64,000 nucleotides of DNA from Mya arenaria. Lineage: Eukaryota > Mollusca > Bivalvia > Myida > Myidae. The position numbers and the translations under genes were made by a program. The DNA lies in assembly GCF_026914265.1 (NCBI RefSeq), contig NC_069123.1, positions 55,873,411 through 55,937,410 on the forward strand. Direction: 5' to 3'. Shown here piece after piece: positions 9,853 through 24,081 of this stretch (the stretch's first letter is position 1; each line of letters opens with the position of its first letter). The notes under the pieces were generated by a model. It made no database searches and had not been told where the DNA came from. It worked only from the letters and a program-made list of their open reading frames with translations.

Positions 9853-12800
9853 AGCTCACCTATCACATAGTGACAAGGTGAGCTTTTGTGATCACAATTT
9901 GTCCGGCGTCCGTCCGTCGTCCGTCCGTCCGTCCGTCGTCCGTCCGTCCGTCCGTAAACTTTTATTTAAACGACATCTCCTCATAAACCGCTTAGCCAAT
10001 TTCATCCAAACTTCACAGGAATGTTCCTTGGGTGGTCCCCTTTGAAAATTGTTCAAAGAATTGAATTCCATGCAGAACTCTGGTTGCCATGGCAACGGAA
10101 AGGAAAAACTTTAAAAATCTTCTTCTCCAAAACCACAAGGCCTAGAGCCTTAATATTTGGTATATAGCATCATCTAGTGGTCCTCTACCAAAATTGTTAA
10201 AACTATCCCCCTGGGGTCAAAAATGGCCCCGCCCCGGGGGTCACTTGTTTTACATAGACTTATATAGGGAAAACTTTAAAAATCTTCTTCTCAAAAACCA
10301 CAAGGCCTAGAACCTTGAAAATTGGTATGTGTCATCATGTAGTGGTCCTCTACAAAATTTGTTCAAATTATTCTCCTGGGGTCAAAAATGGCCCCGCCCC
10401 AGGGGTCACTAGTTTTATTACATAGTGTTATATAGTAAATCTTTAAAAATCTTCTTCTCCCAAACTATAAGGCACAGGACTTAGATATTTGGTATACAGC
10501 ATCATCTAGTGGACCTCTACCAGATGTGTTCAAATTATTGCCACAGGGTCAAAATTGACCCCGCCTAGGGGGTCCTTGTTTTTACATAGTGTTATATAGT
10601 TAATCTTTAAAAATATTCTTCTCCAGAACCGTAAGGCCAGGAGCTTAGATATTTGGTATACAACATCATCTTGTGGACCTCTATCAAAGTTGTTCAAATT
10701 ATTGCCACAGGGTCAAAATTGGCCCCGCCCTGAAAGTTATTTGTTTTTATATAGTCTTATATAATAAAACTTTAAAAATCCTCTTCTCCAAAATATAAGA
10801 CCTAGAGCTTTCATATTTGGTATATAGTGTTACCTAGTGGACCTACACCAAAGGTATTCAAATTATTGTCCCGGGGTCAAATTGGCCTTGCTCAGGGGTC
10901 ATTTGTTTTTACATTGTCTTGTCACTTAAACATCTTTTCCTCTGAAAGTAAAGGTCAGAATGACTCCATACTTGATATGTAGCATCCTTACATGGTCCTC
11001 TCTCAACTTTGTTCAAATGGTTTTGTTTGGCCCCTTTTAGGGGTCACCAGAGCAAAAAATAGAAAAACCTTTAAACAACTTGATCTTATTAACTGCTTGA
11101 TGTATCTTCAAGTCTGAAGCATCCTAGCATGGGCCGCTGTCAGGTCTTTTCAAATAATTTTGTTTGGCCCCTTTTAAGGGCCACCAGAGCTAAAATTAGT
11201 AAAAAAAACTTAACATTTTCTTCGCATGAACCCCTTGATAGATCTTCAGCAAATTTGGTTTGAAGTGTCCTTGCATGGACCTCTCTTAAATTTGTTCACA
11301 TAATTTTGTTTGGCCCCTTTTAGCTAAAAATAGAGTAAAAAACGATTATTCTTGTGAACCTCTTGATGGATATTTACCAAATTTGGTCTGAAGCACCCTT
11401 GCATAGACTTCTCTCAAATGTATTAAAATAATTTTTTTGGTCTCTTTTATTTTCATATTTCTTAGAATATGCATGAATGTTCTCAAAATGTCAAGACTTA
11501 AATCATTGTTGTGTACGCTAAATTACTGAAATACGACGATATATTATCGAAATACACAAGACAGTTATCGAATTATGCCTTATATACAATTTTTTGTTTG
11601 ATTTTTACTTAAATATATGTTGTAAATACTATTGTTGGGAATCGGTTGCAATTTTACTATCGATGATCGGTTCCACTCAAGTAACCGATTATCGATAGTA
11701 CAATCGGTTTTTAAAATACTAGATAGTACCTGAGTTGTAGTTTTATTCATGTAGAGTATTAAACTCTTAATCATTATATGCATATACCTTATGTCTATGA
11801 TTGAAGTTATTAAGTGCTGTTGTATAAAAAATAGTTCATTTCCTTGCTCATTGTGGCTTTCATCAGCCATTTTGTTAAAGATAACATCTTAACACTTACT
11901 AAAAAATTTTTTTTTCGATAATCGATTATAACTAAATACTATCGATTGTCGCCGATTTCAGACCCAACCAATCGATTTTCGATTATAATCGATCATCGGA
12001 ACATCACTAGTAAATACTTTACCAACCTCAATTTTTCGGCTCCGATTTTTACATTTTTCTGCTGCGTCCTATCTTATATATTAAGGATTTTTACCCCGTT
12101 TTTTCAACTATTTTTTTGCCTGTGTCCTATCTATGCTAGCGTCCTATACATGATATAATACGGTACCTTTCAGCCAAGTCAAAAAAAAGAAAACAACATA
12201 TGCTGCAAATTTGTTTTTCCATCATTTCCATTCTTTGAATGAATAATCCAGGAATTTGTTCTTTACAAATCACTGATACTCTTTTTTTCATGTCTTGAAT
12301 TTCACAATTTATTGTTAACACAATGCTCTAGTATCAAGAAGAACAACAAACTGTTCCTAAAATAATCTAAAACCTTAGTACAGTGCTCCAGCGAGCCCCT
12401 TTTTTGAGGGCGGTTACCTCTAATTTGAAGGTCACACTTAGTGTTTATTCACAATGGTATGCTGCATATAAGTACATGGAGGTTAGGCTGTCGTAACCGG
12501 GCTGTAACTTTCTCTTGAATGGACAGATTTTAAAATGGCTAGCCACATATTTTCGACATACCAAGACGACATGTCGTGTGCAAGACCCATGTCCCTACCT
12601 CTAAGGTGAAAGATACTCTAAGTGTTTATTCACAATGGAATGCTGAATATGAGGACATAAGAGTGTAGGCTGTCAAGTATGGGTGGTATTTCAGAGGCAA
12701 TTTATAATAACTTGCCATAACAATTTGACACGTAAAGGCAAGATCAACTTTGCGTGTACTTGTTCATAGGTCAATGACACATTCGGGGGCATTCGTCTCA

Positions 12801-12900
12801 TACTGTGACAGCTCTTGTTCAATAGTCTTTGAGAAACAAGCTATATTGATAACAAAGGTTAAACTCTTTTACTCAGGTGAGCGATTTAGGGCCCTCTTGT
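9853..12900 (-). mobile_element. ACAAGAG/AGCTCACC-type element inserted in a satellite
   Basis: The plus-strand left end AGCTCACCTATCACATAGTG with ...AAGGTGAGCT forms a terminal hairpin. The right end is ...CTCAGGTGAGCGATTTAGGG...CTCTTGT, whose complement is ACAAGAG. Inside are a (GTCC)n-rich tract at 9900-9955, about six units of roughly 160 bp carrying 'GGTCAAAAATGGCCCCGCC' (10100-10900), then degenerate units. Both ends match the oppositely oriented element at 28814-31210. No transposase frame is seen, so it is probably non-autonomous. Its class is unassigned. Confidence 0.65.
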
Positions 12901-15900
12901 TGATGAACTCACCATTTATTGCCATGCCTTGATTACACATTTAGCATCTTTCCAGTACATGTGTTTTTGATGAGCACACCATTTATTGCCATGCCTTGAT
13001 TACACATTTAGCATCTTTCCAGTACATGTGTTTTTGATGAGCACACCATTTATTGCCATGCCTTGATTACACATTTAGCATCTTTCCAGTACATGTGTTT
13101 TTGATGAGCACACCATTTATTGCCATGCCTTGATTACACATTTAGCATCTTTCCAGTACATGTGTTTTTGATGAACACACCATTTATTGCCATGCCTTGA
13201 TCACACATTTAATAGCATCTTTCCAGTACATGTGTTTTTGATGAACACACCATTTATTGCCATGCCTTGATTACACATTTAGCATCTTTCCGGTACATGT
13301 GTTTTTGATGAACACACCATTTATTGCCATGCCTTGATTACACATTTAGCATCTTTCCAGTACATGTGTTTTTGATGAACACACCATTTATTGCCATGCC
13401 TTGATCACACATTTAATAGCATCTTTCCAGTACATGTGTTTTTGATGAGCACACCATTTATTGCCATGCCTTGATTACACATTTAGCATCTTTCCAGTAC
13501 ATGTGTTTTTGATGAGCACACCATTTATTGCCATGCCTTGATTACACATTTAATAGCTTCTTTCCAGTACATGTGTTTTTGATGAGCACACCATTTATTG
13601 CCATGCCTTGATTACACATTTAGCATCTTTCCGGTACATGTGTTTTTGATGAGCACACCGTTTATTGCCATGCCTTGATTACACATTTAATAGCATCTTT
13701 CCAGTACATGTGTTTTTGATGAGCACACCATTTATTGCCATGCCTTGATTACACATTTAGCATCTTTCCAGTACATGTGTTTTTGATGAACACATCATTT
13801 ATTGCCATGCCTTGATTACACATTTAGCATCTTTCCAGTACATGTGTTTTTGATGAGCACACCATTTATTGCCATGCCTTGATTACACATTTAGCATCTT
13901 TCCTGTACATGTGTTTTTGATGAGCACACCATTTATTGCCATGCCTTGATCACACATTTAGCATCTTTCCGGTACTTGTGTTTTTGATGAACACATCATT
14001 TATTGCCATGCCTTGATTACACATTTAGCATCTTTCCAGTACATGTGTTTTTGATGAACACATCATTTATTGCCATGCCTTGATTACACATTTAGCATCT
14101 TTCCAGTACATGTGTTTTTGATGAACACATCATTTATTGCCATGCCTTGATTACACATTTAGCATCTTTCCGGTACATGTGTTTTTGATGAGCACACCAT
14201 TTATTGCCATGCCTTGATTACACATTTAGCATCTTTCCTGTACATGTGTTTTTGATGAGCACACCATTTATTGCCATGCCTTGATCACACATTTAGCATC
14301 TTTCCAGTACATGTGTTTTTGATGAGCACACCATTTATTGCCATGCCTTGATTACACATTTAGCATCTTTCCTGTACATGTGTTTTTGATGAGCACACCA
14401 TTTATTGCCATGCCTTGATTACACATTTAATAGCATCTTTCCAGTACATGTGTTTTTGATGAGCACACCATTTATTGCCATGCCTTGATTACACATTTAG
14501 CATCTTTCCAGTACATGTGTTTTTGATGAACACATCATTTATTGCCATGCCTTGATCACACATTTAGCATCTTTCCGGTACTTGTGTTTTTGATGAGCAC
14601 ACCATTTATTGCCATGCCTTGATTACACATTTAGCATCTTTCCAGTACATGTGTTTTTGATGAACACATCATTTATTGCCATGCCTTGATCACACATTTA
14701 GCATCTTTCCAGTACATGTGTTTTTGATGAGCACACCATTTATTGCCATGCCTTGATTACACATTTAGCATCTTTCCAGTACATGTGTTTTTGATGAGCA
14801 CACCATTTATTGCCATGCCTTGATTACACATTTAGCATTTTTCCGGTACTTGTGTTTTTGATGAGCACACCATTTATTGCCATGCCTTGATCACACATTT
14901 AGCATTTTTCCGGTACTTGTGTTTTTGATGAGCACACCATTTATTGCCATGCCTTGATTACACATTTAGCATCTTTCCAGTACATGTGTTTTGATGAACA
15001 CACCATTTATTGCCATGCCTTGATTACACATTTAGCATCTTTCCAGTACATGTGTTTTTGATGAGCACACCATTTATTGCCATGCCTTGATCACACATTT
15101 AGCATTTTTCCGGTACTTGTGTTTTTGATGAGCACACCATTTATTGCCATGCCTTGATCACACATTTAGCATCTTTCCAGTACATGTGTTTTGATGAACA
15201 CACCATTTATTGCCATGCCTTGATTACACATTTAGCATCTTTCCAGTACATGTGTTTTTGCTGAGCACACCATTTATTGCCATGCCTTGATTACACATTT
15301 AATAGCATCTTTCCAGTACATGTGTTTTGATGAACACACCATTTATTGCCATGCCTTGATTACACATTTAGCATCTTTCCAGTACATGTGTTTTGATGAA
15401 CACACCATTTATTGCCATGCCTTGATTACACATTAAGCATCTTTCCAGTACATGTGTTTTTGATGAGCACACCATTTATTGCCATGCCTTGATTACACAT
15501 TTAGCATCTTTCCTGTACATGTGTTTTTGATGAGCACACCATTTATTGCCATGCCTTGATTACACATTTAGCATCTTTCCAGTACATGTGTTTTTGATGA
15601 GCACACCATTTATTGCCATGCCTTGATTACACATTTAGCATCTTTCCAGTACATGTGTTTTTGATGAGCACACCGTTTATTGCCATGCCTTGATTACACA
15701 TTTAGCATCTTTCCAGTACATGTGTTTTTGATGAGCACACCATTTATTGCCATGCCTTGATCACACATTTAGCATCTTTCCAGTACATGTGTTTTTGATG
15801 AACACATCATTTATTGCCATGCCTTGATTACACATTTAGCATCTTTCCGGTACATGTGTTTTTGATGAGCACACCATTTATTGCCATGCCTTGATTACAC

Positions 15901-16978
15901 ATTTAGCATCTTTCCGGTACATGTGTTTTTGATGAGCACACCATTTATTGCCATGCCTTGATTACACATTTAATAGCATCTTTCCAGTACATGTGTTTTT
16001 GATGAGCACACCATTTATTGCCATGCCTTGATCACACATTTAGCATCTTTCCGGTACATGTGTTTTTGATGAGCACATCATTTATTGCCATGCCTTGATT
16101 ACACATTTAGCATCTTTCCGGTACATGTGTTTTTGATGAGCACATCATTTATTGCCATGCCTTGATTACACATTTAGCATCTTTCCGGTACATGTGTTTT
16201 TGATGAGCACACCATTTATTGCCATGCCTTGATTACACATTTAATAGCATCTTTCCAGTACATGTGTTTTTGATGAGCACACCATTTATTGCCATGCCTT
16301 GATTACACATTTAGCATCTTTCCAGTACATGTGTTTTTGATGAGCACACCATTTATTGCCATGCCTTGATTACACATTTAGCATCTTTCCAGTACATGTG
16401 TTTTTGATGAACACATCATTTATTGCCATGCCTTGATTACACATTTAGCATCTTTCCAGTACATGTGTTTTTGATGAGCACACCATTTATTGCCATGCCT
16501 TGATTACACATTTAGCATCTTTCCTGTACATGTGTTTTTGATGAGCACACCATTTATTGCCATGCCTTGATCACACATTTAGCATCTTTCCAGTACATGT
16601 GTTTTTGATGAGCACACCATTTATTGCCATGCCTTGATTACACATTTAGCATCTTTCCAGTACATGTGTTTTTGATGAACACATCATTTATTGCCATGCC
16701 TTGATTACACATTTAGCATCTTTCCAGTACATGTGTTTTTGATGAGCACACCATTTATTGCCATGCCTTGATTACACATTTAGCATCTTTCCTGTACATG
16801 TGTTTTTGATGAGCACACCATTTATTGCCATGCCTTGATCACACATTTAGCATCTTTCCAGTACATGTGTTTTTGATGAACACACCATTTATTGCCATGC
16901 CTTGATCACACATTTAGCATCTTTCCAGTACATGTGTTTTTGATGAACACACCATTTATTGCCATGCCTTGATTACAC
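12901..16978 (+). repeat. 67-bp satellite array, about 60 copies
   Basis: The unit TGATGAGCACACCATTTATT - GCCATGCCTTGATTACACAT - TTAGCATCTTTCCAGTACAT - GTGTTTT repeats for 4.1 kb. Common variants are GAACACA(T/C)C, TTGATCAC, a 3-base AAT insertion (TTTAATAGC), and CCGGTAC or CCTGTAC in place of CCAGTAC. A few monomers have one T fewer. It ends abruptly at TTACACAG/TGTGTTTATTC. No coding potential. Confidence 0.97.
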
Positions 16979-17229
16979 AGTGTGTTTATTCAGACCATTT
17001 TATTCTTTCTAATTGTTGAGTATACGATCATGGGATCTTTATATCATTAATGCTCATTTTTCATAATAAATAACATTACACTTGTTATTATTACTCCGAA
17101 TTTCTCATATATGCTCCTTTTTATTATCATACCACTTATGAACTATATATAATATTCCTTATTCATCCACCAAAGTTTGTGGGAAACTTTACTCATAACT
17201 AAAAACATACATACATCTTAAGTTTATAA

Positions 17230-18130
17230 TTAAGTATTACAGCACTTGAGAATTGTTATGGTCAAAGAGGGGCATATAGTTATCAGATCGTCTGTCCGTT
17301 CATCCTTCCGTCCCAATGGTCTTCGATCAATATCTTAAGAAGGCACAGAGTTTATATACTTTGTATGCAGGTTGTCTTGGTAGCAGATAAAGCCTTTTGA
17401 TTTTGAGGTCAGTTGGTCAAAGGTCAATGTTGTAGTAACCCTAAGATCACTTTCAGGTGAAAATCGGTTTCCGATCAAATATGAAGACCTCTAAGGCTCA
17501 GGGTTCTTTTGACCGTCAGTTGAACGTCGGCTTGCATTCATTATCTGAAGAACACTCTGTCTCAGAGACCTCAAACTTGGTAGTATAATTGGTTAAACAT
17601 CTCTAGGACTAGAGACCCTGGAACTTGGCGGAGATTCCTTAAAGATGATAGCTTCTCTGGTTATCTTTAATTATTCAAGATGATTGGTTAAATGTAAACT
17701 ATTCATGTTCAAACGTGCACGACCCTTATCATTCCATATTACAGGAAGGAAATATCTCAGTTTGATAAGATCTCGACAATGCCCTGACCTATGGTCTTCA
17801 GACTTGGTGGTTTGGCATGACTAGTAGAAGACTCCTATTTTTTCTCAAGTCAGGGGATCAAATGTCAAGCTCACAGTGACTTTGAACGCGAAAAGCTTGT
17901 CCTCAAACTTGACTTGGTGTCTCAATCTTAACAACTCGGCCATCTCCGGCAAGCTTCGAGATAGGCCATATCTTGATACTAGCCGAGGAGTTCCGATTGT
18001 TGGTGTCTGTCACTGGCCCTGACCAGAAGATGGCCGCTAATGAGTTTGAGGCCATCGGGTCAAAGGCAACAGAGGCCTTGAACACGAATGGCTGGACTTA
18101 TGGTCAAATTTGACTTGACGGTGGATGGAC
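17230..18130. repeat. degenerate interspersed repeat (GGTCAAAGGTCAATG family)
   Basis: Degenerate tandem units of about 150 bases carry phrases such as 'TTTGAGGTCAGTTGGTCAAAG' and 'CTTGGTAGTATAATTGGTTA'. The same family recurs at about 45290-45760 inside an AP1AR intron. No protein-coding capacity is recognised. Confidence 0.55.
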
Positions 18131-18356
18131 GAAGCTGGCTTTTACTTATAATTAATACCTTGGCATATATGTCTTTTCGGACAAAGATAAATCAAGGGGC
18201 GCGGAAAAGGTTACGTGTGATACTAACTTGCGGCTCTAGAAGGAGATGCGCATTCCATTAAAACAAACTACCATAAGGAATCTACCAGTAGCACTGTTTG
18301 ACGCAATGTATGATAAACATAGCCACCTTTGTAGTTATTCCAAAAAGCATTAAACT

Positions 18357-18448
18357 CGTCAGCGCAACCACAACTCGACAGCGCCACCACAACTCAACAG
18401 CGCCATCACAACTCGACAGCGCCATCACAACTCGACAGCGCCATCATT
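18357..18448. repeat. 20-bp minisatellite
   Basis: About four and a half copies of ACTCGACAGCGCCATCACAA with small variants (CCACC, AACTC). Confidence 0.85.
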
Positions 18449-20579
18449 AGAGCAACAGCAACTTTTCATAAATATGTGCACATTATCTTTTTAAGATGTG
18501 CTTATTAGTCGTGTTGTGTTCCGGCGTCAGTACTGCTAGTAGGTCTAGAAATATGCTGAAGTCCGATTCGGGAGAAAAAGCTCCTGGCACCACAGATCGC
18601 ACAATATTGAAACGAATTCGTAGCCAGCCTGCAGTAAATTTGTTTTAACATGGTAGCACATTCTCCGATTTTCGAAATATGTCCGTTGAATAAAATTATC
18701 AAATAAAATATAAATCATACCTTAGTGTGTAGAACTTAACACAGGGCACAGCTGTACCACGGAAGTGTCGACAACTCATTTTCTTTGCACCAATGGAAAG
18801 TGATGGAGCTGGCGTTTAGTGGCCATGGAAACTGAACGAGCCTAATCACTTGAGTTTTGCACGAAAACCTCGTGCTTCTATTTTACTTACGATACCAGAC
18901 GGATGTATCTATCGATACAAAGGGAAATCATTTTTCTACAATTGCATTGCATTCAAACATAGGCTATTACCTGATCCCATATTGAGTGACAACCGTCATG
19001 CGATAAGCCCGCGATATATACATACATGAGTGCATTTGGCAATTCCGCCTAGACTTGCCTCAGTGATCTACCTGTGGTTTGGGACACTCAATTGCGTCTT
19101 ATTTATCTTCCGTGTTAATGAAATGCATGTTTATACACTTTTCAATACATAATGTAAAGGTGATTAGAATACTATTAGAACTATTAAGACACACAAAACT
19201 ACGAACTTAATGGTAAGTGGATTTATTTTATTTTGATATAACACTTGACTTGTTATATTTCTGTCAATTCATATTTTTTCAAGACATGATAAGTTTTAAA
19301 CAGGAAGGTTTTAAACATATTCACATTACACAAATGTATAAGTCTTGGTACTGTGAAATATTGAAAAAGAGGTATGTAAAGCGGATATTTTTGTGGGTTT
19401 CTTTCCTGCCAAAAAAATAATTTAATTTCGATTTAAATGGCGTTAATATTGGAAACTCACACGAGAAACTTGACGTCATGATGCCATTTAAAGATATCAA
19501 CCTGGCATACCAGGTAGTGAACGCTGCGTTACTTTTGTCGCGAACTCATATCTATAAGAGCAGAGGATATAACATGGCTGTTCACTATGAAATATAAACA
19601 AAACATGCATTTAAAGGATTGTGTTGATTTTCGGTATAAAATCGAAATCTGTTTACCTAGTGATCACAGAATGCAGTATGTTTACGACAGGCGTAGCCAC
19701 GAGTAAAACTATAATTCCCGTGATCACGAGTAAAAGGTTGTTGATATCACGGCAAAATTCAGTAAAATACCTGACTCTTTTTGCTGATATATAAAAAAAG
19801 TGTCAATTTAATTGGCATTAATTGAAAAATCAATGAACATAACCTAACGTTTAGCGACGTACATGTAGTATTAAAACACACGAAAATATCTATTTATGTC
19901 AATTTGTCATGTGTATGTATATATACCTTGCGATATCTTCTGATTTAAATATATGTACGTTTAAAATATAATAATGTTGCAGAATGTCCGAAAAAATATG
20001 GTAACGTGGATGAACATTATTAAAATAAATCATTTGAATATATGAAGAATCGCATTACGAATACACAGCGATTCTTTAACATTTACTACAGAACCTTAAA
20101 TCACCTCACATTTTATTACCAAGGACGTACATGTAGTTTTAGTAATGTTTAACCAGTCGTGGTGAACGCTAAGGTTACCTTTATTAAGCAATACGTGAAT
20201 TAAAAAATGAGGTAAACATTTCATTTATTAAATTACATGACATTTCATGCGTACAGTATTTATTTTTGCTATACCATTTGTGGAAGGGCTGAATATACTT
20301 ACTTTGTTTTAAGATATATTTATATAAATGATAACATTGTAGACACGATAACAACTTTTAAACGGAAATAAAAGCACTGAAGCTATTTAAACTATGGGTG
20401 ATTGTTTTCAAGTCATGATAAAGATATTTTTCAAATAACGAGAAAGCAATACGTGACCAGAAGAGTCTATATATATATATATATGTATACAAAATATTGA
20501 AAAAGGAAACGGTCGCGACATCATCTTTGTATATCAAGATAATAAATTAAACATTTAGAAATCTCTTGTTTTATTGTAG
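18449..20579. other. upstream region of the PPxY gene, no coding exon seen
   Basis: The transcript of the PPxY gene probably starts here, since its first coding exon begins at an acceptor. Candidate promoter sequence is TATAAG at about 19551, and a good donor-like AATG|GTAAGTGG lies at about 19211, but neither can be linked firmly to the gene. A TA-rich run occurs at about 20470-20483. Confidence 0.3.
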
Positions 20580-21406
20580 ACAAATATCTTCTCGTATATG
20601 ATGCCATGAGCATGTTTGAAGGATTCGAACTCATCATATTGGCAAGCTGTCTTGGAGGGCTAATAGTGTTCGCTATTATCATTATAACCGCAAAGTGGTA
20701 GGTTTCACAATTTTCGTTTCTACGTCATTGAATCGCTTACGACTCATATGTGCACCTAAATGAACTGTTGTTTATCTTTTTAACATTCAACATCTAGTAA
20801 AAAAGTTAAAAGATTACATTTGGTCGTCAATCATTTAATGTTTCATACATTTCCTGTCTTCGCAGGTTGAAACCTGGAGTATGCCGACGTCGGACAAACG
20901 GCCCTGAAGGAAATGGCCGTTTAGGGCCGTCAAGGTATCCCCTCTGTTATCGTTTCCGTCTTTGGTGGTTCCAGCGCAGTTATCAAAATCTCAGAGAGGA
21001 AAGCTCCCAGGAGCCACCCTCATACGATGCTGAAAGTGTTTCGCCGCCAACTTATGAACAAACCGTGACTATAATTAACTCAGATTTGACCCAAGGTCAG
21101 TCAGTAGATAGTCCTGATACACATATACTAGATTCGCCAATCCCCGTGGAAACAATAGTTGCTCACGATTTAATTGCTCAAGATAGCAGCATAGACGATG
21201 ATCCCTTAGGTGTGAATCCATGTGATAATTCATTTGATACGACACACGTTCTGGATCCCAGCTTCAATGAAAGTGCTGCTGCATTGCAAGCTATTGTAAA
21301 TGTGAACCGCACAATAGTTAGCGACGACTCGGACGATATTGAGTTGCTAGACCCATGTGCTGATGGGATCCCACTGGCTGAAGCGCCACCCCCGTACTCA
21401 AGGTGA
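20580..21406 (+). CDS. single-pass membrane protein with three PPxY motifs
   Basis: Exon 20580-20697 (coding from ATG 20606) and exon 20866-21406 join in phase 2 (TG|G, Trp31) and give 210 residues. Upstream ATGs at 20598 and 20601 run into TGA, so 20606 is the usable start. A seven-residue N-terminus precedes a transmembrane helix (about 8-29, ELIILASCLGGLIVFAIIII). A basic stretch (KPGVCRRR) then predicts a cytosolic C-terminus. The tail is acidic and Ser/Asp-rich with PPSY (81-84), PPTY (91-94) and a C-terminal PPPY (205-208). PPxY is the known ligand of WW domains in NEDD4-type ubiquitin ligases, and small single-pass PPxY proteins act as their adaptors. That role is inferred from architecture. 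I cannot assign it to a named family. Confidence 0.75.
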
Positions 21407-24081
21407 CACGACTATCAACGTCAAAACATACTGCAACGGATGGGGAAATAATCAAATAATCGTTTGTTCAGTAGTCATTTTTCGTTGCGGATGCACACAT
21501 GCCACATGTATGGGCTAACATGAACATCCATAAAACGGTTCAAGGTTGACAAAGCGTCAATTTCTTTGTGAACTTGTTTAATCATGCCTGAGGATTCATT
21601 GTATGTACCTATGGTCGTATTTTATATTATGCTCACAAGTGATACTGCAAAGATTAAAATGAGTTTGCTACTGGCTTCGTGTACGACTGACAGATTCAAG
21701 GACAGATAAATGTTTTATTCAAGCTTTGATATGATAGTTAGAGCTGGGACCAATAACAAATTTTAATCCTACTCCCAGAAAGAGATGGGGCAAAAGAAGT
21801 CGTGCGAGGAAAACGCTACACCCAAAACGTCGTACATGCACAGTAGCAGTACATATTGTGTTATCAATAGGGATTTAGCTGAAGGGTTATGGAGCGATGC
21901 TACACCCTGTCCCTTTTCAGTAGCATCCGTCTTCCCCCATGGACACCAGCATGGTCACCTTTCTGCCTTCGTAGAATTAGTGCCTAAGACTGTCAAATAT
22001 TCTTTTGTATTGTTTAAAACTATAATATTATCAAAAACATAGTACATATCTGACAAATGACCTAATATTTCTTGACTTAAACACAATTTCCAACATTTTC
22101 TGCCAAATTCACAATGCTCAAGTTCTTCATAGCCCGAGTCAATGTGCCCTGTTTGCGCTTATCACCCTGTCCCTTTTCTGCAGCACCCCCTCCTTTTCAA
22201 ATCCTGGCTAAAACCCTACACCAGTCATCCTCACATGATTATAACAACATCAAACAACAACATATAGTTGTGAATCATTTAATATGAACATCAATAACTG
22301 CATTCAGCGATAATATACAGCTCTCATTACAAAAATCAATTTTCACAAAGAAATCACCTGAATCATACATGGTCTGGTTACGAACTATATAATCTACACA
22401 TAGAAAAATATATAGGCACTAAACTGTCATTTTCATTCATCAGAGGTTCATCATGATAAATCACCCTGGTGAACTAGAATGTAAACTGTGAACATATGAA
22501 CAACCACAACTTCCTTATAGGACTAGAATTCTAGAACATACATGATGTTGTCTGAGTACTAAATTACAACAGACAACATAGTCAACTGTTTTCATAAAAT
22601 GTTCCATGAGGTTCTGTAGTTTCCAAGTATTCAACTTCATCCAAAACAAACTTAATAAAATAATATATGAGACTACAAGAGCTGTCACTGTAAGTAACAA
22701 ATGCACCAGAAGTGGTACTCAAGTGTGATTCAAACAACATTTAGAAAAGGAAAACAAAATAGCAATGAAATGTGTTGATGAAGAAAGGAATGTGACACTT
22801 TGTCTTTATAAGTTGATTGTGACACGTCCTTCTGATATGTAAAACTGACTCAAACACATTTGGCAATTTATTTTAAAATCTGTCCATATAAGAGAAAGTA
22901 ATAGTCAGGACACAAAAAACCCACCTTTGGGGGACATAAAGAATTAACACTTAGAGCAGTATACATTACACTTGAAAGTTAATACAGTTGCTGTAATGTT
23001 TTATTTTTGATTCACAAAATCAGTGTAAAGGCTCCCTGTAGATATACCCATTTCCAGGGTGCTGTTGTAATATTCATACTGTAAAATTCATAATACACTT
23101 ATAACAACTACGGTCACCAATCTTGACCACTCATTTAAGTAGTATTTGTTTATGTTTTCTTAAATACCAGCTCATAGTGGTATTATTTTCAACAGGCTTT
23201 CATAATTCTTAAGTTTTTATGAAAGCACTCTCAATAAAAAGACTGATCTAAAAGAACAATAATGGTGATTATAAATCAATATTAACAACAATAAACTAGA
23301 ATGGTTGTAAATCTAGTTCTGTTAAATATCTCAAAATATCATACTTCTATGCCTATATACATAAACACTCTTAAAATTAGACATCACTTTGTTTCTGTGC
23401 TTAAATCAAATGTGAGTTCTAAAACCAGCTTTTCCCTTTAAATAATAGTGACTGAGGGCAAATATCATCGTATTAATGTTTAAATACTTCTTAATTGAGC
23501 TTGCAGTGTGTGAAATGATATGACATTGTATGTATACAAACTTCATGTACCAGCAGACATGTACATGATACAATCATCATTAACATGATTATAATAGAAC
23601 AGTACATGTATGCAACATTCATGTATGGAAAAATAGTTTTTAAATGTAACTAGAAATGAGCCTCTACATGTCAGAATAAATATGAACAAAGAATGACCCA
23701 GCTGAATCACACACACGCCATTTCATGAAATCAATAGAGAAGTACACTTCTAAATTATAAAACAACAATTATATATGTAACAAAATCAGAAATTCAATGA
23801 GCAAAAATGAGCAAATGGAATAAATGTTGGCCTTATTCGTCAGCACATTCAATCATACAACTAAAAATTTAAGATAATGCAAATCAATGTAAGGTATTAA
23901 TATCATTTAAACAATTCATATTCAAGACATAATCAAGACAGTTAATTCCATAAAACCTCATTTAAATACTACAAAAGTCATCTAATACTATACAATGGAA
24001 ATGAATCACAGACAAACTCATGTACATGCATTATACCACCTTTGTTATATAGCATGTATCCTGCAACAACTAAAACAAACA
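21407..24081. other. intergenic between convergent genes
   Basis: This stretch holds the 3' UTR of the PPxY gene, with a possible ATTAAA signal at about 21653. Its far side should hold the minus-strand UCP4 3' UTR; TTTATT (AATAAA on the minus strand) occurs at about 22867 and 23001. No exon is recognised between. Confidence 0.4.

Noticed and set aside
9800..10095. Frames across the (GTCC)n tract as a gene
   Set aside because: The SVRPSVV and DGRTTDGRT readings are microsatellite translations at the end of a mobile element.
12901..16978. CRISPR-like array
   Set aside because: The units are contiguous near-identical monomers with no unique spacers, in a eukaryotic genome.
21785..22042. 85-codon frame starting MGQKKSCEEN as a myristoylated protein
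   Set aside because: No splice or promoter context, no family resemblance, and composition like the surrounding intergenic DNA.
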